Below, piece by piece: positions 7,585-15,503 of a DNA stretch of 41,329 nt. A model generated the notes under the pieces. The model searched no databases, was not told the DNA's origin, and was given only the letters and a program-made list of their open reading frames with translations. A program made the position numbers and the translations under genes. Source of the DNA: Fibrobacterales bacterium Fibro_02 (GTDB lineage Bacteria > Fibrobacterota > Fibrobacteria > Fibrobacterales > Fibrobacteraceae); NCBI GenBank assembly GCA_001603905.1, contig LVAE01000047.1, positions 1 to 41,329 on the forward strand, read 5' to 3'. Positions within the stretch are counted from its first letter, which is position 1, and each line of letters opens with the position of its first letter.

Positions 7585-9180
7585 ATGATCGTCATTATCG
7601 ATAACTACGACTCTTTTACTTACAACGTCTACCAGGCGCTTGCCAAGATCACTAACGAAGAAATCCGTGTGCTCCGTAGCCGCGAATGCACCGTCGCTGA
7701 CATCGAAAAGTTGAACCCGAGCCGACTCATTGTGAGCCCGGGCCCGGGCCGCCCCGAAGATGCGGGCATCTCCGTGGAAGCCATCAAGCACTTTGCGGGC
7801 AAGCTCCCGATTCTTGGCGTTTGCCTCGGTCACCAGGCTATCGGTTACGCATTCGGTGCAAAGATTGTGCAGGCCAAGTTCATCAAGCACGGCATCGCCG
7901 AAGAAATCGACCTCGACGGCAAGGGACTTTTCCGCACCATCGGCAAGAAGAACATCTTCACGCGTTACCACAGCCTGGTCGTTGACGAAGCGACGCTTTC
8001 GCCGGACTTCGAAGTGACCGCCCGCGCCACCGACGGCGACATCATGGGCATTCGCCACAAGACGCTCCCGATTGAAGGCGTGCAGTTCCACCCGGAATCT
8101 ATCGCCAGCGGCCGCGCCGACGAATTCTTCAAGGCTTTCCTTAACTACCGTCGCGAACCGCTCGACATTCGCGGAATCTTGAACACGCTTACTGCAGGCA
8201 AGGATTTGACTCGCGAAACTGCCGAAATGTTCATGGAAGACCTGACCGACGGTATCATGGATGAACGCCAGATGGCCGCTATCCTTACCGCACTTTCCAG
8301 CAAGGGCCCCGTGACCGAAGAAATCGCTGGCTGCGCCAAGGTCTTGAGCAGCAAGAAGCGCAAGTTCCCGTACAGCGGCGACGAACTCACCGACATCGTT
8401 GGTACCGGTGGCGATGGCAAGGGTAGCTTCAACGTGAGCTCGCTCTCTGGCCTTATCGCTGCAAGCTGTGGCGCCAAGGTGGCCAAGCACGGCAACCGCG
8501 CTGTTTCCAGCAAGTCCGGTGCCGCTGACTTCTATACCGCAGCCGGCTTCAAGCTGGACATGACTCCGGATAAAGCCGCCAGTGTTATCGACAAGACGAA
8601 CTTCGTGTTCCTCATGGCTCCGGTTTACCACAGCGCCATGCGCTTTGCCGGCCCGGTTCGCGGTGCCCTCGGCGTAAAGACCATCATGAATTTGCTCGGA
8701 CCTCTCACGAACCCGGCCGAAGCCAAGTATCTGATGCTCGGCGTTTACAGCAAGTCGATTCTGGAACCGTTCACCAAGGCAGCAAAGTCTCTCGGAGCCA
8801 AGCGCGTGATGGTCGCCATCTCCGACGACGGCTACGACGAAATTTCTCCGTGCGTCCCGACGACCATTGCCGAAATTTTGGAAGATGGTCAGTATCGCGA
8901 ATACCGCATCGACCCGAAGGAATTCGGCGTCCCGGCAGTGGATCCCGAAGACCTCGCTGGTGGTACGGGAGTCGACAACTTCAACCTCGCTCTCGACGTG
9001 CTGAACGGCAAGGGTCGCCCGGGCATCAAGTATGCCTGCGCCCTGAACGCCGGTGCCGCCCTCTACATCAGCAAGAAGGCGGAGAGCATCAAGGAAGGCT
9101 TCGACAAGGCCATGAAGGCGATGGAAGACGGCTCCGTGCTGAAGAAGATCGAAGAAGTCAAGGTTGCTACCAACTCGTAA
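7585..9180 (+). CDS. trpGD: Fused anthranilate synthase glutamine amidotransferase and anthranilate phosphoribosyltransferase
   Basis: 531 residues from ATG 7585, preceded by AAGGAG (7570-7575) inside the end of trpE. Residues ~1-190 are the class I glutamine amidotransferase TrpG: SPGPGRP oxyanion region, GVCLGHQAIG with nucleophile C80, and GVQFHPES with H169 and E171. Residues ~192-531 are TrpD, which transfers phosphoribose from PRPP to anthranilate and releases pyrophosphate: DIVGTGGDGKGSFNVS (270-285), KHGNRAVSSKSGAAD, and LGPLTNPA. The fusion occurs in enterics and several other groups. It ties ammonia supply to the next pathway step in one polypeptide. Earlier in-frame Met codons lie inside trpE and were rejected. 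Confidence 0.96.
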   Translation: MIVIIDNYDSFTYNVYQALAKITNEEIRVLRSRECTVADIEKLNPSRLIVSPGPGRPEDAGISVEAIKHFAGKLPILGVCLGHQAIGYAFGAKIVQAKFIKHGIAEEIDLDGKGLFRTIGKKNIFTRYHSLVVDEATLSPDFEVTARATDGDIMGIRHKTLPIEGVQFHPESIASGRADEFFKAFLNYRREPLDIRGILNTLTAGKDLTRETAEMFMEDLTDGIMDERQMAAILTALSSKGPVTEEIAGCAKVLSSKKRKFPYSGDELTDIVGTGGDGKGSFNVSSLSGLIAASCGAKVAKHGNRAVSSKSGAADFYTAAGFKLDMTPDKAASVIDKTNFVFLMAPVYHSAMRFAGPVRGALGVKTIMNLLGPLTNPAEAKYLMLGVYSKSILEPFTKAAKSLGAKRVMVAISDDGYDEISPCVPTTIAEILEDGQYREYRIDPKEFGVPAVDPEDLAGGTGVDNFNLALDVLNGKGRPGIKYACALNAGAALYISKKAESIKEGFDKAMKAMEDGSVLKKIEEVKVATNS

Positions 9181-9181
9181 A

Positions 9182-9208
9182 GGAGATGCTCGCGTAAGCG
9201 GGCATGAC
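9182..9208. repeat. Dispersed palindromic repeat copy 2, supplying the trpCF start
   Basis: GGAG, then arms ATGCTCGC (9186-9193) and GCGGGCAT (9198-9205) around a GTAA loop (GNRA type), then GAC. The repeat contains both the GGAG used as ribosome binding site and the AT of the trpCF start codon. Confidence 0.75.
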
Positions 9209-10718
9209 AATCTACATGTCTGATATACTGCAAACAATCGTGGAGAAGCGTCGCGCGGACATCGAGCGGCTGGGGCTGAATTTCGGCATTGAAATCCCTG
9301 AAAAGCGTCGCGTTGGCCATACGGAATTCCTTGGCAACGCAGGTGCGATTCTCGAAGTCAAGCGTGCGTCGCCTTCGAAGGGCGACATTGCGCCTGATTT
9401 GGACCCAGTTTCGCTGGCAACGACTTATGCCGAGGCGCATGCGCAGGCAGTGTCGGTGCTGACCGAGATGAACTACTTCAAGGGTTCACTCCGCGATTTG
9501 ATTGCAGTGGCAGACCTGATGGAACGCCGCCGCAAGCAGGGCCTGCATACCTGCGCCGTACTCCGCAAGGATTTCTTGCTGTATGAAGACGAAATCGATG
9601 TCGCGTTCCGTTGCGGCGCCGATGCGGTGCTTCTCATTGCGCGCATCTTGGATGACGAGCAGCTTGTGAAGATGGCGAAGCATGCGCAGTCTTTTGACAT
9701 GCAGGCTTTCGTTGAAGTCCGCGAAAAGGACGACTTCCGTAAGCTTTCGGTTGTCACGAGCGCACTCGGGGCCGATGCCGCAAAAACGATTGTCGCAGGC
9801 GTGAACTCCCGCGACCTGGCTACGTTCCATACGGATCCGCTGATTCCTGCGTCGGTGCGTAGCAAGCTTCCGGCGAAGGCTGTGTTTGAATCGGGCATTT
9901 TGAGTGCAGGCGATGCATCTTATGCGCGTAGCCTCGGCTTCACGGGGATTCTCGTGGGGGAGGCGGTTGCGAAGAATCCTTCGCTTGCAAAGGATGTTGT
10001 CGGTGCATTTGAGGCTGGTGCTGAAAATGCCCGCGGGCAGTTCTGGAAAAAATTCGCCGAACGAAAGTTTGGACGACCGAATGCGCACAACCCGATGGTC
10101 AAAATCTGCGGCATTACCCGCGAAGAAGACGGCTTACTCGCTGCTGAACTCGGTGCCGATATGCTCGGCTTTGTATTCAGCGCTACCAAGCGCCTGACCA
10201 CTGAAGAATTCGTTACGTCGTTCTCGACCAAGCTTCGCGCGGAAGGAAATCCACGCGTCCCTCTCCTCGTCGGTGTTATCATTGACCCGGAATCCCCCGA
10301 AGGCAAGACCGCCATCAAGCTCGCCCGCGAAGGTGTGCTCGATGCGGTGCAGCTTCATGGAGTTGATCCGAAAAACGCAGACTATGCTTACTATTGCGCC
10401 GCCCGCGTGGGAGAAGAATCTGATTTCGACAAGGTGGCCGCCCTCCGCAAGAACGGCGAACCCCGCATTCTCTTGGATGCGAAAGTCGAAGGAATCCCTG
10501 GCGGCACGGGCAAGACGATTCCCGAAAACTTGCTTCTCGAAAAAGCGGGGGATATCCCTCTTTGGCTCGCTGGTGGCATCACCCCGACGAATGTCGCTGA
10601 ACTCGTTGGCAAATTTGTCCCCGAACTTATCGATGTGTCGAGCGGTGTCGAAGACGCCCCCGGAATAAAAAACAGCGAAAAGCTTAAGTCACTTTTCGCT
10701 GCATTGACTTCTCTTTAG
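9204..10718 (+). CDS. trpCF: Fused indole-3-glycerol-phosphate synthase and phosphoribosylanthranilate isomerase
   Basis: 504 residues. The TrpC half (1-~285) closes the indole ring: AILEVKRASPSKG, VLTEMNYFKGS, VLRKDFLL, AGVNSRDL and ESGILSAGD are standard active-site segments. The TrpF half (~297-504) does the preceding Amadori isomerisation: MVKICGITREEDG, LGADMLGFVF, VQLHG, and LLDAK...GGTGKT. The order C-F matches the enteric fusion. Start at 9204 rather than 9216: the ribosome binding site AAAGGAG (9179-9185) lies just before a hairpin that would bring it next to this ATG. A three-codon ORF (ATG CTC GCG TAA) begins at 9186. Last gene of the trpE-GD-CF unit, followed by a terminator. Confidence 0.96.
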   Translation: MTIYMSDILQTIVEKRRADIERLGLNFGIEIPEKRRVGHTEFLGNAGAILEVKRASPSKGDIAPDLDPVSLATTYAEAHAQAVSVLTEMNYFKGSLRDLIAVADLMERRRKQGLHTCAVLRKDFLLYEDEIDVAFRCGADAVLLIARILDDEQLVKMAKHAQSFDMQAFVEVREKDDFRKLSVVTSALGADAAKTIVAGVNSRDLATFHTDPLIPASVRSKLPAKAVFESGILSAGDASYARSLGFTGILVGEAVAKNPSLAKDVVGAFEAGAENARGQFWKKFAERKFGRPNAHNPMVKICGITREEDGLLAAELGADMLGFVFSATKRLTTEEFVTSFSTKLRAEGNPRVPLLVGVIIDPESPEGKTAIKLAREGVLDAVQLHGVDPKNADYAYYCAARVGEESDFDKVAALRKNGEPRILLDAKVEGIPGGTGKTIPENLLLEKAGDIPLWLAGGITPTNVAELVGKFVPELIDVSSGVEDAPGIKNSEKLKSLFAALTSL

Positions 10719-10736
10719 TTGCGAACTTAAAAAAAG

Positions 10737-10775
10737 AAACCGTCGACTTTGATTGAATCGGCGGTTTTTGTTTTT
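10737..10775. terminator. Bidirectional terminator between trpCF and the transglutaminase-like gene
   Basis: Arms AAACCGTCGA (10737-10746) and TCGGCGGTTT (10758-10767) with one wobble. Plus strand continues TTTGTTTTT; on the minus strand the stem is followed by CTTTTTTT. It serves two converging genes. Confidence 0.85.
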
Positions 10776-10792
10776 GTAAATCTCTAGAAAAT

Positions 10793-12223
10793 TCACGGAA
10801 TATCGTTGGGCATGATGCCGTACTTGCGGACGGCTTCGATGTCGATGAGTTCTGCTTCGCCGGATTCAAAGTTTCCGGCTTCTTTCTGTGCGTTGAATTT
10901 GTCTATGCCGGACTTGTTTGCGTAAGAGAACGTAGATTCGCCGCCAATCAATGTGGTTTCGACAAAATCCAATGTATTGCTATTTTTGTCGGTGCGCCAC
11001 CCAACAAAGGCGTGGTCAGGAATATCTACGATGAAGACCTGCATTCCTAATGCTTCCAAGACGGAGGCGAACAGGGCGGCTGTCTCGATGCACAGACCGT
11101 CGTGGCTTCGGAGAACTTCGATGGGATAGTTTATTTTTTGTCCGGTACTTCCTGCACCGTTGTTCTGGAGATAGGTGATTTTTCTTGCTTGCAGAACTTC
11201 GTAGACAGCCTTGACGACGCGCTTGGAACTTTCGGCGATGGTTTCGTCGTCGCTGTATTTCTGGTAAATCTTTACGGATCCTTCGGGGAGTTTCTTCTTC
11301 AGGTCATTCAGAATATTCGGGATGGAATCCATGTTGGGAGTGACCCAAACTCCATACCACCAGTTCTTATTTTGAACGCCTTTCAGTTCCCATCCGTTGA
11401 TTTGTACGGGGTGAAGCGTGGTCGGCTCGGATGCGGAGTAGAACAGAATTTCGTGGTCGTTCTCCAGGGCGTAGGCCTGAATTTGGATATTGGCTTGTTG
11501 GGGGGCGGTCAGTGTGATGGCCTTGCTCATGTCAAATGTCAGTGCGGGAGCGAAAATGTTCGCGGTATCGGGATTTACGAATCCGGTGACGCTTCCCGTA
11601 TCGGTCCAATCGGTAATCCAAGCCTTGACCATGATCTTTTTCCAGTTGCAAGGAACGGATTTGTCTGACCTTGCTGCGCACTGGTTTCTGACTTTTATGG
11701 AGATGGGGACGGGGTGTGGTTCGCCCTTGTCTCCGACGAATCCATTATACATCAGGGGATATTGGTTGGCGAAGGCTAAATAGATGTCGTCCTTGGATGT
11801 CCAGGAGAATGCGTCAAGCTGCCTGGTGACGGTTTGCGAATAGATGTCCGCATAGACCTGGTCGTAGAGTTCCTGATAAAGGGAGTCGTAATTAGCCTGA
11901 TTGAGGCTGTCTAGCAGGTTTTGCCGTGTTGAATCCATCCAGGCGGTGCCGTAGGCGTTGTCGAAAAGAATCTTGTATACGGTGTCTACGTAGGGTTCGG
12001 CGTAGAGGGAGTCCCAGAGTGTTCCGGTTGCGTCTTCGCGGATGGAGGTGAGGGTGTCTCGGAGGTTGTCCGAAATCTCGTTGCGGATAGCCGTTGCCAG
12101 GGAGTCAATGTTCACCGGATCTGCGTCGCGACCGTCGGCTCCATTTTCACCAGAGCAAGCGGTTAGTGAAATCCCGAGGAGGAAAAGTCCTCCCAAGACA
12201 AATTTGGATGCGTGTTTGACCAT
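10793..12223 (-). CDS. Lipoprotein with transglutaminase-like domain
   Basis: 476 residues. Signal peptide ends in the lipobox ISLTAC, start preceded by AAGGGAG. Residues ~35-150 are acidic and helical with repeated Asp-Ser-Leu-Tyr segments. Toward the C-terminus the transglutaminase-core triad is visible: Cys in HDGLCIETAALFASVLEALG, His in DHAFVGW, Asp in NTLDFVETT. Such extracytoplasmic domains are usually cysteine peptidases or amide-bond enzymes; the substrate cannot be inferred. A neighbouring lipoprotein gene lies upstream on the same strand, but a terminator at 12259-12288 separates them. Confidence 0.82.
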   Translation of the reverse strand: MVKHASKFVLGGLFLLGISLTACSGENGADGRDADPVNIDSLATAIRNEISDNLRDTLTSIREDATGTLWDSLYAEPYVDTVYKILFDNAYGTAWMDSTRQNLLDSLNQANYDSLYQELYDQVYADIYSQTVTRQLDAFSWTSKDDIYLAFANQYPLMYNGFVGDKGEPHPVPISIKVRNQCAARSDKSVPCNWKKIMVKAWITDWTDTGSVTGFVNPDTANIFAPALTFDMSKAITLTAPQQANIQIQAYALENDHEILFYSASEPTTLHPVQINGWELKGVQNKNWWYGVWVTPNMDSIPNILNDLKKKLPEGSVKIYQKYSDDETIAESSKRVVKAVYEVLQARKITYLQNNGAGSTGQKINYPIEVLRSHDGLCIETAALFASVLEALGMQVFIVDIPDHAFVGWRTDKNSNTLDFVETTLIGGESTFSYANKSGIDKFNAQKEAGNFESGEAELIDIEAVRKYGIMPNDIP

Positions 12224-12258
12224 GTGAACTCCCTTAGGTTAAAGATAAATATAAATTC

Positions 12259-12288
12259 AAAAGGCTTCTTGTTAATTCAGAAGCCCTT
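12259..12288 (-). terminator. Terminator after the GLUG-type lipoprotein gene
   Basis: On the minus strand AAGGGCTTCT pairs with AGAAGCCTTTT around a GAATTAAC loop and is followed by a T-rich stretch. Confidence 0.75.
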
Positions 12289-12303
12289 GAAATAAGGTTT
12301 GTT

Positions 12304-13665
12304 TTAGTACCTGATCTTTTCCCACTTGAATACGGGGTAGTCTTCGTTTACTTCGTCGTCATCGGTTGTCCAGATGTTATTGAAGGAAAGTCCGTTCAGG
12401 GTGCTAACGAAATCTTCGCTCGACATGAAATATTCCGTTTTTTCTGCAGCGCCGTTGGCGACGATTTCGCGGTCATCCTGGTCGATGTAGAAACAGTCCT
12501 TAGAGCTGTTTGCCGTTGTGGAAATGCCTGCCGTAGTACCCTTGTTCGGTGCGATGAGGAATCCCACATTGTAAGAGACGATAACTGATGTGGACGCGTT
12601 TGCATTGTAGCCGGCGATACCGGATGCGCGGTCTTCCGAAGAGACTACCATACCTGAATTGTAGGAATAGTAGAGCCATCCGTTATTCTTGTAGCCGACA
12701 ATGCCGCCCACATACTTGGTGCCTTTCACATAGGACTTTCTATTGAATACCTGCTGGACTTCCGAGTAGTTCATTCTGCCGACAATGCCGCCGACCTGTT
12801 CGCCACCGACAATGTAGGAGTTCTCAATACCGAGGAACATGACATGTCCGCTGTCGCTAGTGCTCGTGCCGCCCAGGGTGCCGATGAAACCAGCGCGTTC
12901 GAAGGCGGGCTTGTTGACGTAAATGCCCGAAATAGTGTAGCCGTTGCCGTCAAAAGTTCCCTTGAACATAATCTTATTTGTCCCGCCGCCAATGGGGGTC
13001 CATTCATTCAGGGAACTTTGCGCTTTCAGCAGGTTTCCTTTTTCGTCGACCATGTTGTCGGGATTGAGGCGGATGTGCTTCATCAACTTTGCGTTGAGTT
13101 TTTCTTCACCCTTGTTGGTCACCTGGTCGGCGAAGTAGGCGAGCTCTTCGGCGGTGTAGATGAGCATGTAGGTCTTGCCGTCGATATAATCGGTCGAAGG
13201 CTTAACCATTTTGCCGTTCCATACATCAGAAACGTTTGTGAATGTGCTGACACTGCTGGAAGATTTGGTAGAGCTGCTTGAGTTGACGGAACTGCTGGAT
13301 TCCGTTTCATCCCAGCAATAGAATATGTCGCAGACATCGTCGCTGCTCGAGGAAACCGTAATGCTGCTGGAGCTTTTAACTTTTTCTCCAACCCAAGTGT
13401 AGTCGTAGCTTGCGTAGCTGTAGGTACAGTTATAGTAATCGCTTTCATCGGAGACGTAGACTCGATCGCCCATGTTTTCGTAAGTGCAACTTCCGAGTTC
13501 AAATGTTGTTTTAACAGTTGTCTTCTTGGCGCTGGAGCTACTGGTTTCGCTGAAGATGGGGCGTGTCGGCGAAGATTCGCTGCTGTCATCGCTACAGGCG
13601 GCGAGGAAGGGAAGGCTGCCCAGGGCGAGGAGGCTTGCAATGCCCAAGATTTGGTTCGATTTCAT
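12304..13665 (-). CDS. Lipoprotein with Cys repeat and GLUG-type beta-helix region
   Basis: 453 residues from the ATG at 13665, chosen because GGAG precedes it and the signal peptide MKSNQILGIASLLALGSLPF with lipobox FLAAC follows at once; an in-frame Met 16 codons earlier spoils the signal. A single LGSC...YYNC...W unit near residues 57-95 is the repeat seen many times in the FISUMP lipoprotein. Ser-rich linkers follow. From ~160 on come FKGTFDGNGYTISGIYV, VGGIVGRMNYSEVQQ, VGGIVGYKNNGWLYYSYN and ASGIAGYN, typical of GLUG-motif surface proteins that fold as parallel beta-helices. Probably surface-exposed; ligand unknown. Confidence 0.82.
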   Translation of the reverse strand: MKSNQILGIASLLALGSLPFLAACSDDSSESSPTRPIFSETSSSSAKKTTVKTTFELGSCTYENMGDRVYVSDESDYYNCTYSYASYDYTWVGEKVKSSSSITVSSSSDDVCDIFYCWDETESSSSVNSSSSTKSSSSVSTFTNVSDVWNGKMVKPSTDYIDGKTYMLIYTAEELAYFADQVTNKGEEKLNAKLMKHIRLNPDNMVDEKGNLLKAQSSLNEWTPIGGGTNKIMFKGTFDGNGYTISGIYVNKPAFERAGFIGTLGGTSTSDSGHVMFLGIENSYIVGGEQVGGIVGRMNYSEVQQVFNRKSYVKGTKYVGGIVGYKNNGWLYYSYNSGMVVSSEDRASGIAGYNANASTSVIVSYNVGFLIAPNKGTTAGISTTANSSKDCFYIDQDDREIVANGAAEKTEYFMSSEDFVSTLNGLSFNNIWTTDDDEVNEDYPVFKWEKIRY

Positions 13666-14080
13666 GTTGTCTCCGTTTTTGAAAAATTCTACTGCGGAGT
13701 TCGTCTTGTTCAAGGATGCAATCCAAACAAAAAAAGTGTGGAATCGCAGGTGCCCTAAACAGCTGAGGTAACGACCAAGTAAACCTTATCGTCTAATAGG
13801 CACAAACGACCCACACCACGGGGTGTGAGTAATCGGCCTTATTCCTAGACGATGAAATTTTGGTCGTTTTCCAGCTGTCCGAATAAGAGCGAACTCTAAA
13901 CTATATCAATGTAAATATAATAAAACGAGCATCTATTTCCAAATTTTTTTGAGAAATCAAAATCGATGATATGATTAGAATCACGGGAGCTTGTGCCTGG
14001 TATTCGCTCCAAATGGTCGATTTTGGATTGTTTTGAGTAAATTGTAGAAGATTTTTTTACAAAAAATGATCGTTAACCCC
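13666..14080. other. Intergenic stretch between divergent genes
   Basis: Holds the structured RNA at 13757-13886 and a small UUCG-capped hairpin AGAG/CTCT at about 13887-13898. The remainder to 14080 is AT-rich with no gene or repeat seen. Confidence 0.5.
13757..13886 (-). ncRNA. Candidate structured RNA, long rod-shaped hairpin (possibly 6S-like)
   Basis: Nested complementary segments form one long interrupted stem: ACAGCTG (13759-13765) with CAGCTGT (13872-13878); ACGACCA (13771-13777) with TGGTCGT (13861-13867); ATCGTCTA (13788-13795) with TAGACGAT (13846-13853); AATAGGC with GCCTTATT; CACACC (13812-13817) with GGTGTG (13822-13827). Minus strand is favoured: TTGGAA (13942-13937), 17 bases, TATATT (13919-13914) is a plausible promoter, and a seven-T run follows at 13735-13729, giving a transcript near 178 bases. 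Rod shape and size recall 6S RNA, but the ends do not pair and no sequence signature was checked. A 5' leader of the 12304-13665 gene is an alternative. Confidence 0.5.
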
Positions 14081-14109
14081 TTGACAGTCAATGAGTTATT
14101 ATATATATT
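14081..14109 (+). promoter_or_regulatory. Promoter of the pyrophosphatase-like lipoprotein gene
   Basis: CCCC then TTGACA (14081-14086), 17-base spacer, TATATT (14104-14109) followed by AGG. The -35 is a perfect consensus hexamer. It shares the CCCCTTG(A/C)CA and TAnnTT(A/T)GG pattern with the trpE and trpB promoters. Confidence 0.8.
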
Positions 14110-14120
14110 AGGAACATAAA

Positions 14121-14240
14121 GATGAAATGAGGCAATCCGCTTCGGCTCTCTACAGCGAAGTTCTCACGAATCGGGATTTAGGAATTGCCCTTTTCATCAA
14201 GTGTTTTATGGAAGACTCTCGATAGGCGGGAGTCTTTTTT
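14121..14240 (+). ncRNA. Leader RNA with trp-leader-like scaffold and terminator, no Trp codons
   Basis: Enclosing stem GATGAAA + GGCAAT (14121-14127, 14131-14136) with ATTGCC + TTTCATC (14184-14189, 14192-14198). Inner hairpin CTTCG/CGAAG (14140-14144, 14156-14160). The element TTCATCAAGTGTTT (14193-14206) is identical in the trpB leader. Terminator arms AAGACTCTC (14212-14220) and GGGAGTCTT (14228-14236), then TTTT. A 32-codon ORF from 14127 has no Trp codon. Probably an attenuator or riboswitch controlling the downstream gene. Confidence 0.65.
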
Positions 14241-14251
14241 ATATTTATGGC

Positions 14252-15421
14252 ATGAAAGAGAAGCTTTTACTGAATTTGTTTTTGGGGGTGGCGATGGGCG
14301 CTATGCTTGGTGCTTGTGGTGATAAATCTTCGACTGCTGTGGAAGAACGTTGCGATTGTGATTTCGAATTTAGGGAAAGTGTTGCGGCTATGGATTGGGG
14401 CGACGATACGGCGTATGTGTTCGGGCACAAGACTCCCGATGTGGACGCGGTGACGTCATCCTTGGCTTATGCGGCGTTGATGCGTGCCATGGGGCACAAT
14501 GCGGTTGCGAAGGTTTCGAGTCCTGTTAATCGAGAGACGGAGTTCGTTGCGAAACAGTTGGGATTTGAATTGCCGGATGAGATGGTGTCGGTGAAGCCTG
14601 GTACTAGGCTCATTTTGACCGACCATGCCGAGTATGTGCAGTCTGTTGACGGGGCGCATGAGGCGAAAATTTTGCAGATTATCGATCACCATACGCCGGG
14701 GGATATTGATGCGGATTCTTCTGCTTATGTGCGGCGAGAACTTTTGGGGTCTACTTGTACGCTGATAAAGTATCTTTACCAGGAGGCTGGCGTAAAGTTG
14801 GACGATGAGGTTGCCAAAATTTTGCTCGCGGGGATTCTCTCTGATACGCGGAACTTGACCAAGGTAAATACGACCCGTGCGGATAGTGTTGTGCTCGGTG
14901 AGTTGATGAATCAGCTTAAGATGTCCTCGGATAGCGTGCGGAGTCTTTTTAGGGGAATGTCGGAAGCTTCGCACGATATGAGTGGGATGACCGACAAGGA
15001 AATTTTCTTGGCGGATTATAAGGACTATACCATAGGCGGTTTTGATTTGGGTATTGCGAGCGAAAATTGGTATGACGATTCGACCAAGGATGACTTTTTT
15101 GAGCGGATGTTTGCGGTCATGCCGGAAATTGCCAAGGAAAAGGACCGTGATATTCTACTGTCTAAGGTGGATCTGCATACACCGAATCCGGATCCGGCGG
15201 CTTCGGAAGATAGCCTGTATTTGAATGCCGGTACCTATATTTTGTACTATGGGGTTGGCGATTATGCTGAAAAGGCGAAGGAAATCGCCGAAAGCGCATT
15301 CGGGGAATCCGTGAAAGAAGGAATTTGCTATTCTGCGGAAACTTTGAGCCGCAAGACGCATGTTGTTCCCATGGTTACGGATGCGATAGAAAAAATTTCA
15401 GTTCAACCCCTTGCCAAATAG
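14252..15421 (+). CDS. Lipoprotein-type family II (DHH) inorganic pyrophosphatase
   Basis: 389 residues. The body matches manganese-dependent family II pyrophosphatases (PpaC): VFGHKTPDVDAVTSSLAYA near the N-terminus, LILTDHAE, the DHH motif in ILQIIDHHTPGDID, LLGSTCTLI, a LLAGILSDT segment, and a DHHA2 C-terminus with SRKTHVVPMV. Metal ligands therefore look complete. Unusually, it begins with MKEKLLLNLFLGVAMGAM and a lipobox LGAC, predicting export and lipid anchoring, whereas the family is normally cytosolic. ATG 14252 is chosen because the signal peptide starts there and the terminator lies upstream; no Shine-Dalgarno is seen. An in-frame GTG at 14201 was rejected. It lies between the two trp units. 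Confidence 0.85.
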   Translation: MKEKLLLNLFLGVAMGAMLGACGDKSSTAVEERCDCDFEFRESVAAMDWGDDTAYVFGHKTPDVDAVTSSLAYAALMRAMGHNAVAKVSSPVNRETEFVAKQLGFELPDEMVSVKPGTRLILTDHAEYVQSVDGAHEAKILQIIDHHTPGDIDADSSAYVRRELLGSTCTLIKYLYQEAGVKLDDEVAKILLAGILSDTRNLTKVNTTRADSVVLGELMNQLKMSSDSVRSLFRGMSEASHDMSGMTDKEIFLADYKDYTIGGFDLGIASENWYDDSTKDDFFERMFAVMPEIAKEKDRDILLSKVDLHTPNPDPAASEDSLYLNAGTYILYYGVGDYAEKAKEIAESAFGESVKEGICYSAETLSRKTHVVPMVTDAIEKISVQPLAK

Positions 15422-15442
15422 CATTAGACTTCCTAAATTAGG
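15411..15442 (+). promoter_or_regulatory. trpBA promoter
   Basis: CCCC then TTGCCA (15411-15416), 17-base spacer, TAAATT (15434-15439) and AGGG. The -35 overlaps the last codons of the pyrophosphatase gene. Predicted transcription start is next to the leader ATG at 15447. Confidence 0.7.
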
Positions 15443-15446
15443 GCGT

Positions 15447-15503
15447 ATGAAGATGAATTCAGCAATCCGTTTCAACCGTTGGTGGTGGGGCTCTACTAAA
15501 TAG
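15447..15503 (+). CDS. trpL: trp leader peptide 2 (upstream of trpB)
   Basis: An 18-codon ORF, MKMNSAIRFNRWWWGSTK, with three consecutive Trp codons at 15480-15488. Same length as leader 1 and the same NR(R)WW core. Its stop codon falls at the start of attenuator region 2. Confidence 0.9.
   Translation: MKMNSAIRFNRWWWGSTK

Noticed and set aside
7471..9237. 588-residue minus-strand ORF over trpGD, and similar ones over trpE and trpB
   Set aside because: Shadows produced by biased third-position codon use in the highly conserved sense genes.
14121..14200. Fluoride (crcB) riboswitch before the pyrophosphatase gene
   Set aside because: That class does occur upstream of such genes, but the conserved crcB core words are absent here.
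14127..14225. 32-codon ORF in the pyrophosphatase leader as a leader peptide
   Set aside because: It runs through the terminator and has no run of regulatory codons, so I annotate the region as RNA rather than as a coding gene.
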